A stretch of DNA of 64,000 bases, from the NCBI GenBank assembly GCA_013396995.1, contig VWZP01005685.1:62001-126000 (forward strand). The letters run 5' to 3'. This document shows positions 26,111 through 36,500 of this stretch, one piece after another. A program made the translations under genes and the position numbers. Each line of letters opens with the position of its first letter. Within the stretch, counting starts at the first letter, position 1. The stretch comes from Dicaeum eximium. Its lineage: Eukaryota > Chordata > Aves > Passeriformes > Dicaeidae. The notes beneath the pieces are model-generated. The model was not told the origin of the DNA, did no database searches, and was given only the letters and a program-made list of their open reading frames with translations.

Positions 26111-26706
26111 GCCAGATGGTGGAGGTCCTGCTCGCCGCCTTGATCCTGGTCTGCAGCTCCGTTTCCTGCGGCTCGGCGGGAGGATACACCGGCCTCCCCG
26201 CCCTGGGGGGCGTCTACTACTACCAGTACGGCGGGGCCTACAGCGGCTTCAGCGGAGCGGATGGGGAGCGAGCCCAGCAGCTGGACCAACGTTTCTACCT
26301 CCTGAAGCTGCCCATTGCAAGGGCAGCGATGGCCGTGGGAGGGTGTCTCCTGGTCTTCCCTTGTGTTCTTATTTTGGTTGGTGTTCTGCGGGTCCCGTGG
26401 CACTTCCCAGCGTGGCTGCTAATTGAATGCACCCTGTACATAGTGATTGCAGTTGGCACAGTGCCTGCTCTGTATTATTTCCTCCATTCTCTGCTGAGCG
26501 TTTATAATTCATCAGTGTGCAAAGAGAGAGAGCAGCTTTATCAAAGCAAAGGCTATCAGGGCTTCTGGTGCAGCCTGCATGGGGCAGAGATAGCTGCCGG
26601 CCTCTTGGGCTGCATGGCTGCCATGGCATACCTGCTCAGTGCAGGCCTGGCTGTCAGAGATTACAGGACGGTTCATGAACAGAAACAGAAGCCACTGCAA
26701 TTATAA
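25894..26706 (+). CDS. MARVELD3: MARVEL domain-containing protein 3, last two coding exons (5' end missing)
   Basis: Tight-junction membrane protein of the occludin/tricellulin family. Exon A, 25894-25991 (acceptor ctctccttag, donor gtgagc), encodes ...EAEG...LERRRCLYLRTGR, collinear with the conserved human linker EAEG..LECHKCKYLCTGR. A split GCC codon joins it to exon B, 26105-26706, which carries the whole MARVEL domain and the stop. Counting from the first full codon seen, membrane segments lie at about 37-57, 105-126, 134-158 and 194-216. The first loop has GGYTGLPALGGVYYYQYGG and the second has CKEREQLYQSKGY, both family hallmarks. Mammalian proteins have about 200 charged, Arg/Asp-rich residues before this; no such exon and no in-frame ATG is visible upstream. 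The acceptor of exon A could also be 'cggaccag' a little further in. The plus-strand ATG at 26086 lies in the intron and is not the start. Confidence 0.9.
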
Positions 26707-27918
26707 CAACTTTCAAGTGATTCCTCCACTCCGGTAATGGTCTTGATTTTTGCCAGTCTCCTTACCAAGATGAAGCAGTATGCTTTCCTTTCTTCTGAAC
26801 GGTGCAGCCTTAATGCTACAGAACACTCACCAACCTGGCACAGCTCTAAATATGGTAGAGTCAGGCTATTCCTAACTTGAATTTGAATTACTGAATCATT
26901 AGTGGCTAAAAGCTGATGCAATGGATTGTCTCTGCTTCACAGGCAGCCTTTCCATCCCACTCTCAGGCGTCCCCTTCTCTAGTGAGGCCTTGGTACAAGT
27001 ACTGCCACTACATGCTTCTGCCAATGAACAGCTTTTTGTAGCTGAAACTGTCTTCACAAAAGGCATGTGACTTCGCTGAGAAAAGAAGTCTTAAAAACAA
27101 GTGACTGAGGCCCATGGTTGTGACAGCTAAATATTGCTTCCTTGTAGGTCTCTTGGAATTAACAGACCAGTGTGAATATGACATTTATAAGGCCATGAAA
27201 AAATCCTGAAAAAACTCCACAAACTCAGTTTAACTTGTGATACCATCAATGCCTTTTCAAACTCCTGGAGTTTGGGTGCACCTGGAGATGGTGCATTTTT
27301 GTATGAAATGGTCTTTTTATATAACTTGTATACGAGAGTTTTGCTTAAGAAGATGTCCTGAATTGGGATAATCAGACAAAAGCTTTATGAGATCAAATGG
27401 GCAATTGAATATAGAAGTATATTGTTTTCAAAATACATTTTTAATGTACAAATTGGAGAACTGAGATACTGCTCTTTTTTTTTTTTAACTTTTATAGAAA
27501 ATTTAACTGGGAAAAACAGCAGTAGAATCACAAGCTCATGCCTCAAAATGAAATGCCACTTCAGAGCAGTGTCCACTGTGTGCATTGCTCATGTGAGGAT
27601 GGAACCACCACAGTCTCACACATGAGTTCTGCCCATATTAAAAAATCTAAACATACCAGAAACATGCTTTGCTTTGGACATACCTCTTCTTTTGCTGGCC
27701 CCAGCGACTAAAGCCTCACAATTACCAAAACGGTGGAACACTATTAGAACTAGAGACACTAAAGTAAAACAGGTGCCAAATAGGAACACACTATTTTTTG
27801 TTTGGGTTTGTTTGATTTCTCCTGCTTTCAGCATCGAGTGTCTCAGCACAGGGATTTATGTGGACAGTCCGTTGTGGTCCTATTTCTGTTAACATTTCTG
27901 TATTCCCTCTTGTTGCAG

Positions 27919-28006
27919 CTACTTCTAGAGCGGTACAGTGCTATTGAGAGCAAGTTCACAGGGCAGGATTCCTCTAGCAGGAAACAGAAAGCTGCCTTAA
28001 TAATTG
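27919..28006 (+). other. unassigned exon-like block, resembles part of a Myb/SANT-like domain
   Basis: A strong acceptor (pyrimidine tract then ttgttgcag) and a strong donor (attg|gtaagc) enclose an 88-base block. It is open in phase 0 and reads LLLERYSAIESKFTG, then QDSSSRKQKAALIIG. The pattern of a Leu-rich helix followed by 'RYSAIESKF' and a basic RKQK helix is like the first helices of Myb/SANT-like DNA-binding domains (NAIF1, MSANTD types). The rest of the domain was not found, so this is a resemblance, not a family assignment. It lies between MARVELD3 and PHLPP2, antisense to or beside the PHLPP2 tail. Confidence 0.3.
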
Positions 28007-28207
28007 GTAAGCCTAATTCTACCCTTACAGTGTTCTGAAAGAAGTTTTTGTATGGAGGGCTGATGAGTGAAGTAGCACATAGAGCTCAGTGAATAACCTG
28101 CAGCATAGCTGCTGCTAGACACAGCTACCTTTGACTGGGATATTGCAGAGATTTTTTTCCAGCATAATAACAGAATCAGAATAAGCTGTTAGATGAAAGT
28201 AAAAATC

Positions 28208-28213
28208 TTTATT
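28208..28213 (-). terminator. candidate distal polyadenylation signal of PHLPP2
   Basis: TTTATT on the plus strand gives AATAAA on the minus strand, 4.2 kb past the PHLPP2 stop. A second one lies at 28451-28456. PHLPP2 has a 3' UTR of several kilobases in mammals, so either could be the end. If the plus-strand signal at 28277 ends MARVELD3, the two transcripts overlap tail to tail. Confidence 0.35.
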
Positions 28214-28276
28214 GCTAAGTCAGCTGAAAATTCAATGCAAAAATACTCTTCCTTCCTGAACCTCTCTATACATCTG

Positions 28277-28282
28277 AATAAA
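28277..28282 (+). terminator. candidate MARVELD3 polyadenylation signal
   Basis: Canonical AATAAA about 1.57 kb after the MARVELD3 stop. A second AATAAA follows at 28393-28398. Choice between them is not possible from sequence. Confidence 0.4.
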
Positions 28283-29008
28283 GAATTAATGGACTAGTGT
28301 TTTCCAACAATCTTATGTTATTTGCCTTTCCAAAGCAATACATAGGCCACAGTGCTGAGGGTGCATTCATTGGACAACCTCCTCCCATATACAATAAAAA
28401 CAGGGATCGTTATAGGTGCATGCTAGAGTGGGATACAGAAAATATTCTCCTTTATTAAAAAAAAAAAAAAAAAACATGAAAAAGGATTATTTAGTAAACA
28501 GTTGGTACACTGCAATATTTAACATGCACCAGGTCATATGAGTCATTAAAAAAGGTAACATTTTAAAATGTGAAAAAAGAGGAAAAATACAGTTGAGTCT
28601 TTAGAGAGCAATAGAACAGCAGGTAATGATTGCACAAGACCAAAGAGGTGATCTGTCTGAAGATCTGTCACTTGGCCTTTGGCAAGTGACAAAAGCCACC
28701 AGCATCTATCTGGAAGGAGTGCAGAAACCCCACAGATCCAAAGCCTTAGGTGTAGCTGAAAGTCCTGTGTACCATGGGAAAGATTTCAGACTTCACAGCA
28801 GCTTGTCCCTGAGAGAGGGAACTGCTTCCTCCTTGGAACAGGATGTTATCCTCCTGTCTAACTGAAGATTCCGGTGTGGTATGAACAGTCTGTGATGCTG
28901 CCTCCATCGGGCCTGGTCCTTGTTCTGGGGGCAACTTGGAGGGTATCTCTAACACCTGGGCCCCTGCTACCCACCACTCAATATAACCTTTATGGGTTCC
29001 TTTTTCAG

Positions 29009-29187
29009 AAGCCTTTCAGGACAGAGTAGTGCTTTCAGAGTACCTTTCTCAGCAAGCATGCTGATCAGCAGAGCCAGAATTACTGAAAAAATTCAGCAAA
29101 CTCCTCAGCCTCACTTGGCTGTGGCTGCAAGCAGTGTGGCAGGGCTTTCATTGCTCAGCAGGGACAAAGTAGCCTGAGGACCTCAAG
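29009..29187 (+). other. unassigned exon-like block with in-frame stop
   Basis: Bounded by a good acceptor (ggttcctttttcag) and a good donor (ctcaag|gtgaga). One frame is open for 55 codons, with ...SRARITEKIQQTPQPHLAV..., and ends in TGA a few bases before the donor. The phase does not follow directly from the block at 27919-28006. It could be a decayed exon of the same unknown plus-strand gene, or a chance pair of splice-like sites. Confidence 0.2.
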
Positions 29188-29501
29188 GTGAGAACCCCTC
29201 TCTAACAGCAAGTCTGCAAATGAGTGGGGCATTCTCAGTGATGTGGTTATGTGATGATCACATAGTATCTCTGCAAACTCCAAAACCGAAAATCACGGAA
29301 GGGACTGGAGAACAGGAAGATAACTGGGAAGACACTTTTTATACTCTGCTATGAGTCCTTTGGTAGACTTGCCCTTTCATACCTGTTCCACCTACAGCAG
29401 TGCTCCTTGGGAGCTTGAAATCTAAGGTAGTGTTAATAAGGTAGGGGAGACACAGAGGGAGGAAGGAAAACAAAAGGTAGTGGAGGGAAGCACTCTGTTC
29501 T

Positions 29502-30010
29502 ATGAGTTGTCCTCACCAGACAGATGAAGATAAGCCAGCCACACCACTGTCTGACCAATGTCAGAAAAAACTCATTTCTTTGGATGACAGTGACCTTGCA
29601 GCATGTCTCAGCAGTTGGAATCTTGTGTTAGAAAATCCAAGACATTTGCATGAAAAAATGATGCCAGTATCTTTGCTGACACCCAAATCTGGCCTAGGAA
29701 AAAGCAGCACTTCTTGTGATGAACAGGCACTATTTTTAATGCATAAAAAATATTTTTGATGACTGGAGAAAAAGCATCAGAAAATGCCATGGCTGAAATG
29801 GAAAAGTCTAATCCTTGGAAGAAGCACATGGAAACTATGCAGAAGCTGCTTGAGGACACCAGCGCTTGTCTTAGTCAAATAGAGAAAGACTATTTGGAAC
29901 AGGTGAAGTCAACTCAGCCTGTACTGCCCAGAGTTCATAATACCAGATTCAGAGAAATCTGTGGATTCTGCCTGGAGTGCAAGAAAGATAACAAGCCATG
30001 TATTCCATGA
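29502..30010 (+). pseudogene. two abutting open frames, possible frameshifted exon of an unknown gene
   Basis: Frame 1 (ATG at 29502, stop 29757-29759, 85 codons) and frame 2 (ATG at 29759, stop 30008-30010) overlap by one base at a junction made of A6 and T5 runs. Together they would give about 165 residues of protein-like composition. Frame 1 has DDSDLAACLSSWNLVLENP. Frame 2 has MEKSNPWKKHMETMQKLL followed by EDTSACLSQIEKDYLEQVK, a plausible amphipathic or coiled-coil helix, and ends ICGFCLECKKDNKPCIP. I do not recognise the family. 'ttgtcctcaccag' just before 29521 is a possible acceptor. If it was a gene, a one-base homopolymer indel has split it, unless the indel is a sequencing error. 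Confidence 0.3.
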
Positions 30011-32437
30011 CAGTTCACACCCATAGAAAATAGGAGCTGGCTGTATTTAAACTCCCTTTCTGTTTCAAAACCAGAAACAGGAGAAAAAAATCTAAGTAGG
30101 AATTCCTTCTGTTCCATTCTGCCACTGCCTCTAAGAGGTGCAGTTCAAAAATCTGCATGTTTCATTGTGAGCTGTGTTCTCCTTAGTCCTTCAACACTGA
30201 GCTAGGTAGACCCATTCATTACTAACTCCTTGTGGCAATTCTGCACACAATACTACTGATTCAGACTGACAAGGACACACTGGACTTTCCATATCAGTGC
30301 AAGAAATAGAGACCTGATTTGCATTAATATGTGCTCCTCAGACGGCAGGGTTTGTCACTCTTACTCAGAAATAAGGGTTTCTGCATCAGTCCCATACTGA
30401 ATGGAGGCTGTTCTACAGCCCTTTCAGATACCAGAAACTGTGAGGCCAGGCACAGGTATCTGGTAAAATTATCACCAGTGACGGAATCAGAAGTTGCAGT
30501 CAAATACATTGGGATGAACCTTTCCTGCATACTTGTATGATGATAACATGAGAGAGTTTTGGGGTTTAGCATTTGAATCTTTTCTGCTGTTCTTCTGCCT
30601 AAAGGATTCAAATGCTGTTGTTTCTGTGATTTTAAGAATTAGCTTCAACCTCCAGTTCCAAACAAAACAGGCATTTAAACAACCAAAAATTGTGAGAGTT
30701 TAAACTTTGGAAAAAGTTGGGTTGTTTCATGATTATACTTGCAACTAGCACAAAGTATATCCTAAAATGTTGCTCCTCATGCATGATAAAAATACCTTTT
30801 TTCCTACTGAGAAGAAATTCAAGGTGCTCTGAAATCTCAGTAGAATTCCATCAGATTTTGTCAAAATACCTATATTGACAGAATTCCACAAATAGTCTGC
30901 ACAGTGTTTCCTTCTGAGCAAGGCCAATATATTGATCAAAAAATAGACAAACCAAGCCCCTCATATCTCTTCAGAATAACCTTTTAAGTTTTTTTCATAA
31001 ATATAATTAATGAAGAAAAGGCACTAGCCCACATTACAGTCAGGATTGCTGCACCACTGACATGACAGAGACAGCTGCTATCCAGCTCTGTCAGAAAGGA
31101 AGAGAGATTTGCATGCTACAGAGGCAGCGGTCTCCACAACCCTTATGCAAGATGACGATATGGGCAGCCAACTTATACCCTGCACCAAAAATCCTAATGG
31201 AAACACAAGGCATCTGAGTGCAGACTGGCCAGTTCATCATTAGTGGGACTGTTTTAAACATATTTTTCAGTGCTGACAAAAATGTTATAAGATGAAAAGT
31301 TTAATTTTTGCTTTTGTGCTGAAGGCTAAGCAGGAACAAGTACACTTTCACCTTATTTGTGGTCAAATTGGGCACATACCATGAAATGCTGATTGCTGTG
31401 TATTTGGAATACGACTCCTGTTTCCAGAGGCAAGCAAAGACGCTGTAGTTGACAGTGCAGAGGTTTGTGTTGATGGAAAAGAGCACTGGGTGCTTCTGCC
31501 AGTCTTACAGGAGTGCACCACTATTTACAGCTTGGCTTCTCTGACTGAGCACTGAGACAAGCACACGCTCCTGGCTTTATCCCATGTCTTCTAGATACAG
31601 GAAGCCTCTACTGTGAAGCATCCATGATGAAGGTGCCCAGGTTGCTGCTGAGGTGGGTCTGTGCTCTGCAGCGAGAACCTCTAGATCTACACATTGCCTT
31701 AATCAACCAGTCCTGAGCTGATCTTTCCTATGCTCCATATAAAATGCACCTGCTTATCACTCAGCTGTGTATTTTCTCATCCTGCACAGAATGACCCCAC
31801 CATAACCTTCACTCTCCCCTACACCAGTGCTCATCAGAACACTGGTACCCTGAGTCCTCCACTGCCCAAAGAACATCCATTGGGAAAAGTCCACACCATA
31901 CCTGCTGTGGAGTGCTTTCTCCCCTAACCCTAAATAATAAAGTGCTGGGCTGAAGGGGAAAAGAACAGCTTAAGTGCAATAAATAAAAGTGCTTGCAATT
32001 AATGTAGGAAACCATTCTCAGGTCAGCTTCATTGCAGCTGGCTGTATTCTTTCAAGGAATAACAAAGATGCTGGGGGGAGGGTGGGACACTGCATCAAAA
32101 ATATTCACAGGACTCTTAAACACTGAGCATTTCTCTCTCAGCAGCCTCCTCACCCCACACACACATACACCAGCACCTTTCCTGCAGAACCTCAGGGTTC
32201 AAGGACTTACCAGACGGTCCCTAACACAGAGCGCAGCTGCTGGTCTGTGTGCTCATAGAGCAACTGAGATCATACAATGGTTAAGTGGGCGTTGGCCTTC
32301 TTGATTCTTCCTCAACTCCATTAAGGAAGCAGGAGGTGCCTGTACTCCTTCCAGATCCCAGCTCCCTCAGAGGGCAAGACAGCCCTTATGAAACAGGGCT
32401 TCCTAGGACAGACAATGTGGGAATGGTACTCTTAGGG

Positions 32438-33577
32438 TTACAAAGCTGTGTCAAACTCCTCTGGCAGGGATGCTGCATGTTCTTCTTTCAGATCCTGATC
32501 TGCTCCATCTTCCTGGTGCTGCTTCATTTGTTCCTTCACTTCCTCTTCCAGATCAGGTGGCACCACAAATTGATCTTCTGGCTCTATCTGGGATGGAGCA
32601 GCAAAATAGCCTGTCTTCTTCTTGGGTGCCTCTGTTGCTACTTCGATGAGGTTGAGGCTCTCCTCCAAGGGCACTATGGAGCCATTGGAAAGCTTCTTTC
32701 GATAAAGACAACATGTGGACAGAGATTTTTGGAGTTCACACTTCTCCTTGACCCCACTCTGCAGAGTGTTGCTGTTTACACTGTTCTGCCTCCGAATGAT
32801 GAGTACAAGCCCAGAGTCATCCTCTGGCCCTGGAGCAGAAAAGCTGTACTCTGCAGCAGGACATTCTAATCCCAGACCCTTTCCTTTACAGCAATGGATG
32901 TCCACCTCTACCTCCACTTTACTGCCATTTGTCATCACACCTTCCACAGGCTGCTCATCATCACTATCTAGACCATTGTCAGACTGGTTGCTAGAGAAGG
33001 TGGCACTGGAAGGTTGGCGCTGAAAGATGCTTGAGGGGGGCACAGGATGTAGGCTGCAACGTCGTTCTTGTCGTGGTAGCAAGCTGCCATCGACACCAAC
33101 AGCACTGTGTTCATCTGATGCAGTAGAGCCCACCTCACTGCTAACCTCAGAAGCAGACAGTTCACTGCTGAACTCTGAAGCAATTCCACTGCTACATGAA
33201 GGTGTTGCTGGTTTGGTGGTGGTAGAACTAAATCCCCCAGGGCCTGTGAGAGCGAGGCCATGCATCTCACATGTGCAGTTGTCCTCACTAATGTTCAGAC
33301 ATACCACCATTGCACCAACATTGTCTTGGCAACCATAGCTTTGGGCTAAAGTGCAGAGTTTCTTTGCAGCGGCTAGTGGGTCATGTAGGTGCCGCACAGC
33401 TGAGACAGCCTCTGCATAAGAAAGGTGCTCCCAGAGAGCTTTGTTCCCTAGAAGTAGAAACTCATCTTGTACAGTCAATGGAATGGAACTGACATGTGGT
33501 TTGGGCAGGATCCAAGGATGCAGGTACGTGCAGCCCAGCATCCGAGTACAGCAAGTGACACCATTGACCTTATTGTC
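32438..33577 (-). CDS. PHLPP2: PHLPP2 terminal exon: end of phosphatase domain and regulatory tail
   Basis: A single 1140-base exon after a strong acceptor (cttgtctgcag). It begins DNKVNGVTCCTRMLGCTYLHP, completes the PP2C fold at SYGCQDNVGAMVV, then runs through a Ser/Thr-rich tail (SSGIASEFSSE, SSEVGSTASDEH, FQRQPSSATFSSNQSDNG) to EEFDTAL and TAA. The final DTAL is the PDZ ligand that in mammals binds NHERF-type scaffolds. Compared with human, about five residues are missing after the STTT near the start of the tail, and the segment around GLECPAAEYSF is diverged. The rest is close. Confidence 0.95.
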   Translation of the reverse strand, partial: DNKVNGVTCCTRMLGCTYLHPWILPKPHVSSIPLTVQDEFLLLGNKALWEHLSYAEAVSAVRHLHDPLAAAKKLCTLAQSYGCQDNVGAMVVCLNISEDNCTCEMHGLALTGPGGFSSTTTKPATPSCSSGIASEFSSELSASEVSSEVGSTASDEHSAVGVDGSLLPRQERRCSLHPVPPSSIFQRQPSSATFSSNQSDNGLDSDDEQPVEGVMTNGSKVEVEVDIHCCKGKGLGLECPAAEYSFSAPGPEDDSGLVLIIRRQNSVNSNTLQSGVKEKCELQKSLSTCCLYRKKLSNGSIVPLEESLNLIEVATEAPKKKTGYFAAPSQIEPEDQFVVPPDLEEEVKEQMKQHQEDGADQDLKEEHAASLPEEFDTAL

Positions 33578-36500
33578 CTGCAGACAAGAGAAGCAAGGCA
33601 GTAGCATTGGATGTGCTATTAGATCATTTAGAAAGCAAATTTTCCCCTGCTCATATCCTGGTTTGGGGCCTCGAGAAATGCCAGTTACACAGCTGCAGCA
33701 CTGGAGAAAGGGATCTAGGTGCAGGTAGTACAGACATTCACTATACCTGATGACCAGGTACAATAACTGCTATCACCCGTGCTGGCAATAACACAATTTT
33801 ATCCCACAAGACTTTTTGTTGCACTCTGAAGAATTGTAGCAGACTATTCTGAAATGTGCAACTAGCCTACCAGCAGTACACTGATCAGAGAGTCTCATTG
33901 CTTAGTCTTATGTGAAACTTGTTTTTTTAGTACAAGTGAGATAGTGACTTTTGACTTTCTCAGTGCAAGACAGATTATCCAGACATTACTGTGTATTATC
34001 AGAACTATTTCGCTCTTTATTAATATATAACTGCATTCTAAAGTGTGGACACTACATCCTGAAGGAAAAAAAAGAAGAACGAGTAGGTATCTCAAACTGT
34101 TTCTGTAACCCAGATGTATTACCCCCTTCTGCTAGACGGTCCCCTGTCCAGCCTGGCAGTAGTCTCCCATAAAGAGAAGTGCCTACAACCCTCAGTCCCT
34201 TTTCCAAGTCAGTGTTTTGAATTTAATTTCAGTGTTCTCAATTTCTGTATCCTCTGGGTGTCAGCACTGCTGCTGCCTCCAAGTATTAAAACCCAGCAGA
34301 TGAGAAGCATGGGGAAGTCTCTTATACAATAATTTCACTTTTCAGAATCCATTAATGAGCTGGTTTTTAAACTAACATTTAAAATGCTACGTTAATCCCA
34401 TAGTTATTTTTAGTCAGAGTGCTATGTCGCAGTATTACAACGCCTTGAAGAGGTGTAACACAGTGACACAATATGCTTATGAAAAATACTTCTATCTAGC
34501 AAGTTAATACTTTTTAAAAGACCCACTGAGCATAAAACTACAGTGATTGGCACTCATTTTTCAAGATATTTACAGACGTATTTTTACCACTCTTTGGAAC
34601 TTCCCTGCTATTTCTAAGTGTTTAGAAAGTTAACCTTTACAGAGTTCTCTAGAAATAATTTTAATACTTCTGCATACTACATGACATCCTGTACCCATAG
34701 TTCTTAGGCCAAAGTGTTTTAGGAACATGCAATTTTGAAGAGCAGATCAGCAAATGAAGCATAGCAGGAAGCACTAGACAAGTCATTCAGAACCTTCATA
34801 TGCCACTCTCTCCCCTATATTGTTATGCAAACAAAACATTAGCTCATGTGTTTGTACCAAGCTTTTATGTGAGTGTGGAAGCTGAAGTGAAAAGGGTCCA
34901 AACCAACCTCTGTTATAATGGCTTTTTGCTCCTTGACTCTCCTGGCTTCTTCTGAACATTGTTCAAGGCTGAAGACTTTGGAGAGAGGCAGTGCTTTTCC
35001 ACTTCGGCACAGAACGGCTTGGCACGTCCCCACATTGGCCACCATCAGAGAAAAGTTGCTGGCTGGATCAGCCACCTCATTACGAATGTAGCAAAGGACA
35101 GCAGAGGAACCCAGCTTCTGCCCAGCCATGCCCAGCTTCCTGTTGGAGGAGAAGGTGTGGGAGGCTCCAGACTCTACTGACAGGCATTCTGGAGGGCTGC
35201 CTCACCCCACCTAACATATTGATATACCTATGCAAGTCCCACCAGGACCAGCTTGCTCACTGTCCTACCTGTGGGAGACCAAGAAGGTGTTGGACATGAA
35301 CATGGTGTCAGACTGCTGTACCTCCTCCAGGAGCACATCGGCCATGGTGCACTGCAGCAAGCGTGGCAGTTCTTCATTCTTGTCACCATCAAACATGCCA
35401 TACACAGCCTCCACCCCCTCTGCAAAGCTCCCCAGTGCCAGGGATGACACACACAGCCTGTCAGAAAAGCATACAAGCGAAGTTAATGTCTCGAAAAATT
35501 ATCAAAATTATCTTGTTCTCAAAACCACAGCCATCAGGCACCTTGCTGTGAGTGCCATTCTCACAGGGCAGCAAAGCCACTGTCCCTACATTCACTAGCC
35601 TGGGAGATGTACAGCTGCATTTTATTATTGGAACTCCCAAACCCTCCTTGACCACATGCAGGAGAGAGCAACAGGCACAGCTGGCAAGAGAAAAAGCATC
35701 TTTGCTGGAGAGGGAAGGAGAGTCCAAGTGTACCAGGAAAAGTGTGAAAATTGAGGCAAAAGGTAATGTGGAGACAGGAGTTACCAAGACTTAGTAAGAG
35801 ATCCAGAGAGACAAAGAGATGGATGAGCTCTTGGGCAAAATAGGTCTGCTTGGGTGCTCAGCAGTGCACTCTGCCCAGCGTCCTGAGAAGACAGTGTCAG
35901 TGTTCATCAGACCACAATACTCACTTATTTCTTTGGCCTGCCATCTCAGCTACTCCGTGACTCCAGAAGGCAGAAGTGGGTGCCGAGTCTGCCGTGAGGG
36001 AGGGCTTAGCATCAATCTTCAGTGTGGTAATGTGACTACAGAGAGAACAGAAGTTAGGCTTTTCTAGAACCTGCTGAACAGGCCTTAGGACCCTGTCCAG
36101 TCTAGTTTTAGACAGCAGTCTGTGGAAAGAACTTCATCAAGGAGAGGAGTTTAAGGTCTAGATCTTCTGGAGATGTCTGGCTGCTTATGCCAGAGACACC
36201 TGGGAAAACCTCATACCACCTGAAAAATTCCTTGCCCTGATTTTTCGGATTCAGACTTTTCCCTTCCCAAAGACAGTAAGTTTCAGCTGCTTCAAGCAGG
36301 GAACATTATACCAGTATGCAGTGATAAAGTGCTTTTACTTTATTATCCTATTTCCTCTCCTGGCAAGGGTTACCCTTCTCTGTGCAGTTCACTACTGGGT
36401 TGACATGTCAATGGCTCACCTGAAGATATCCAGTGTCTTGTGTTCTAACACCAGGTTTGTGTTTCCACTCAGATCCAGTTCTTGCAAGGCACCTGGCAGT

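Larger units (their letters stand above)
26707..28300 (+). other. probable 3' UTR of MARVELD3
   Basis: A+T-rich, non-coding sequence after the MARVELD3 stop. The first plus-strand AATAAA with a reasonable setting is at 28277-28282, giving a 3' UTR of about 1.6 kb. The limits are inferred from this signal only. An exon-like block at 27919-28006 lies inside and is treated separately. Confidence 0.4.
28208..32437 (-). other. probable long 3' UTR of PHLPP2
   Basis: A+T-rich sequence between the PHLPP2 stop codon and the distal minus-strand AATAAA signals. No minus-strand coding exon is seen. An A-run of 18 is at 28457-28474. Plus-strand AATAAA words at 31936-31941 and about 31979 could end an independent plus-strand transcript. 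The extent is inferred. Confidence 0.45.

Noticed and set aside
25495..26426. Long overlapping open frames on both strands (about 200-300 codons) in the MARVELD3 CpG island
   Set aside because: They begin at GTG or other non-ATG codons, run across the N and through an intron, and are explained by G+C-rich composition. Only the MARVELD3 frame shows family similarity.
32285..32869. 194-codon plus-strand frame opposite the PHLPP2 terminal exon
   Set aside because: Antisense shadow of a well-conserved coding exon, with hydrophobic content from reversed Glu/Lys codons.
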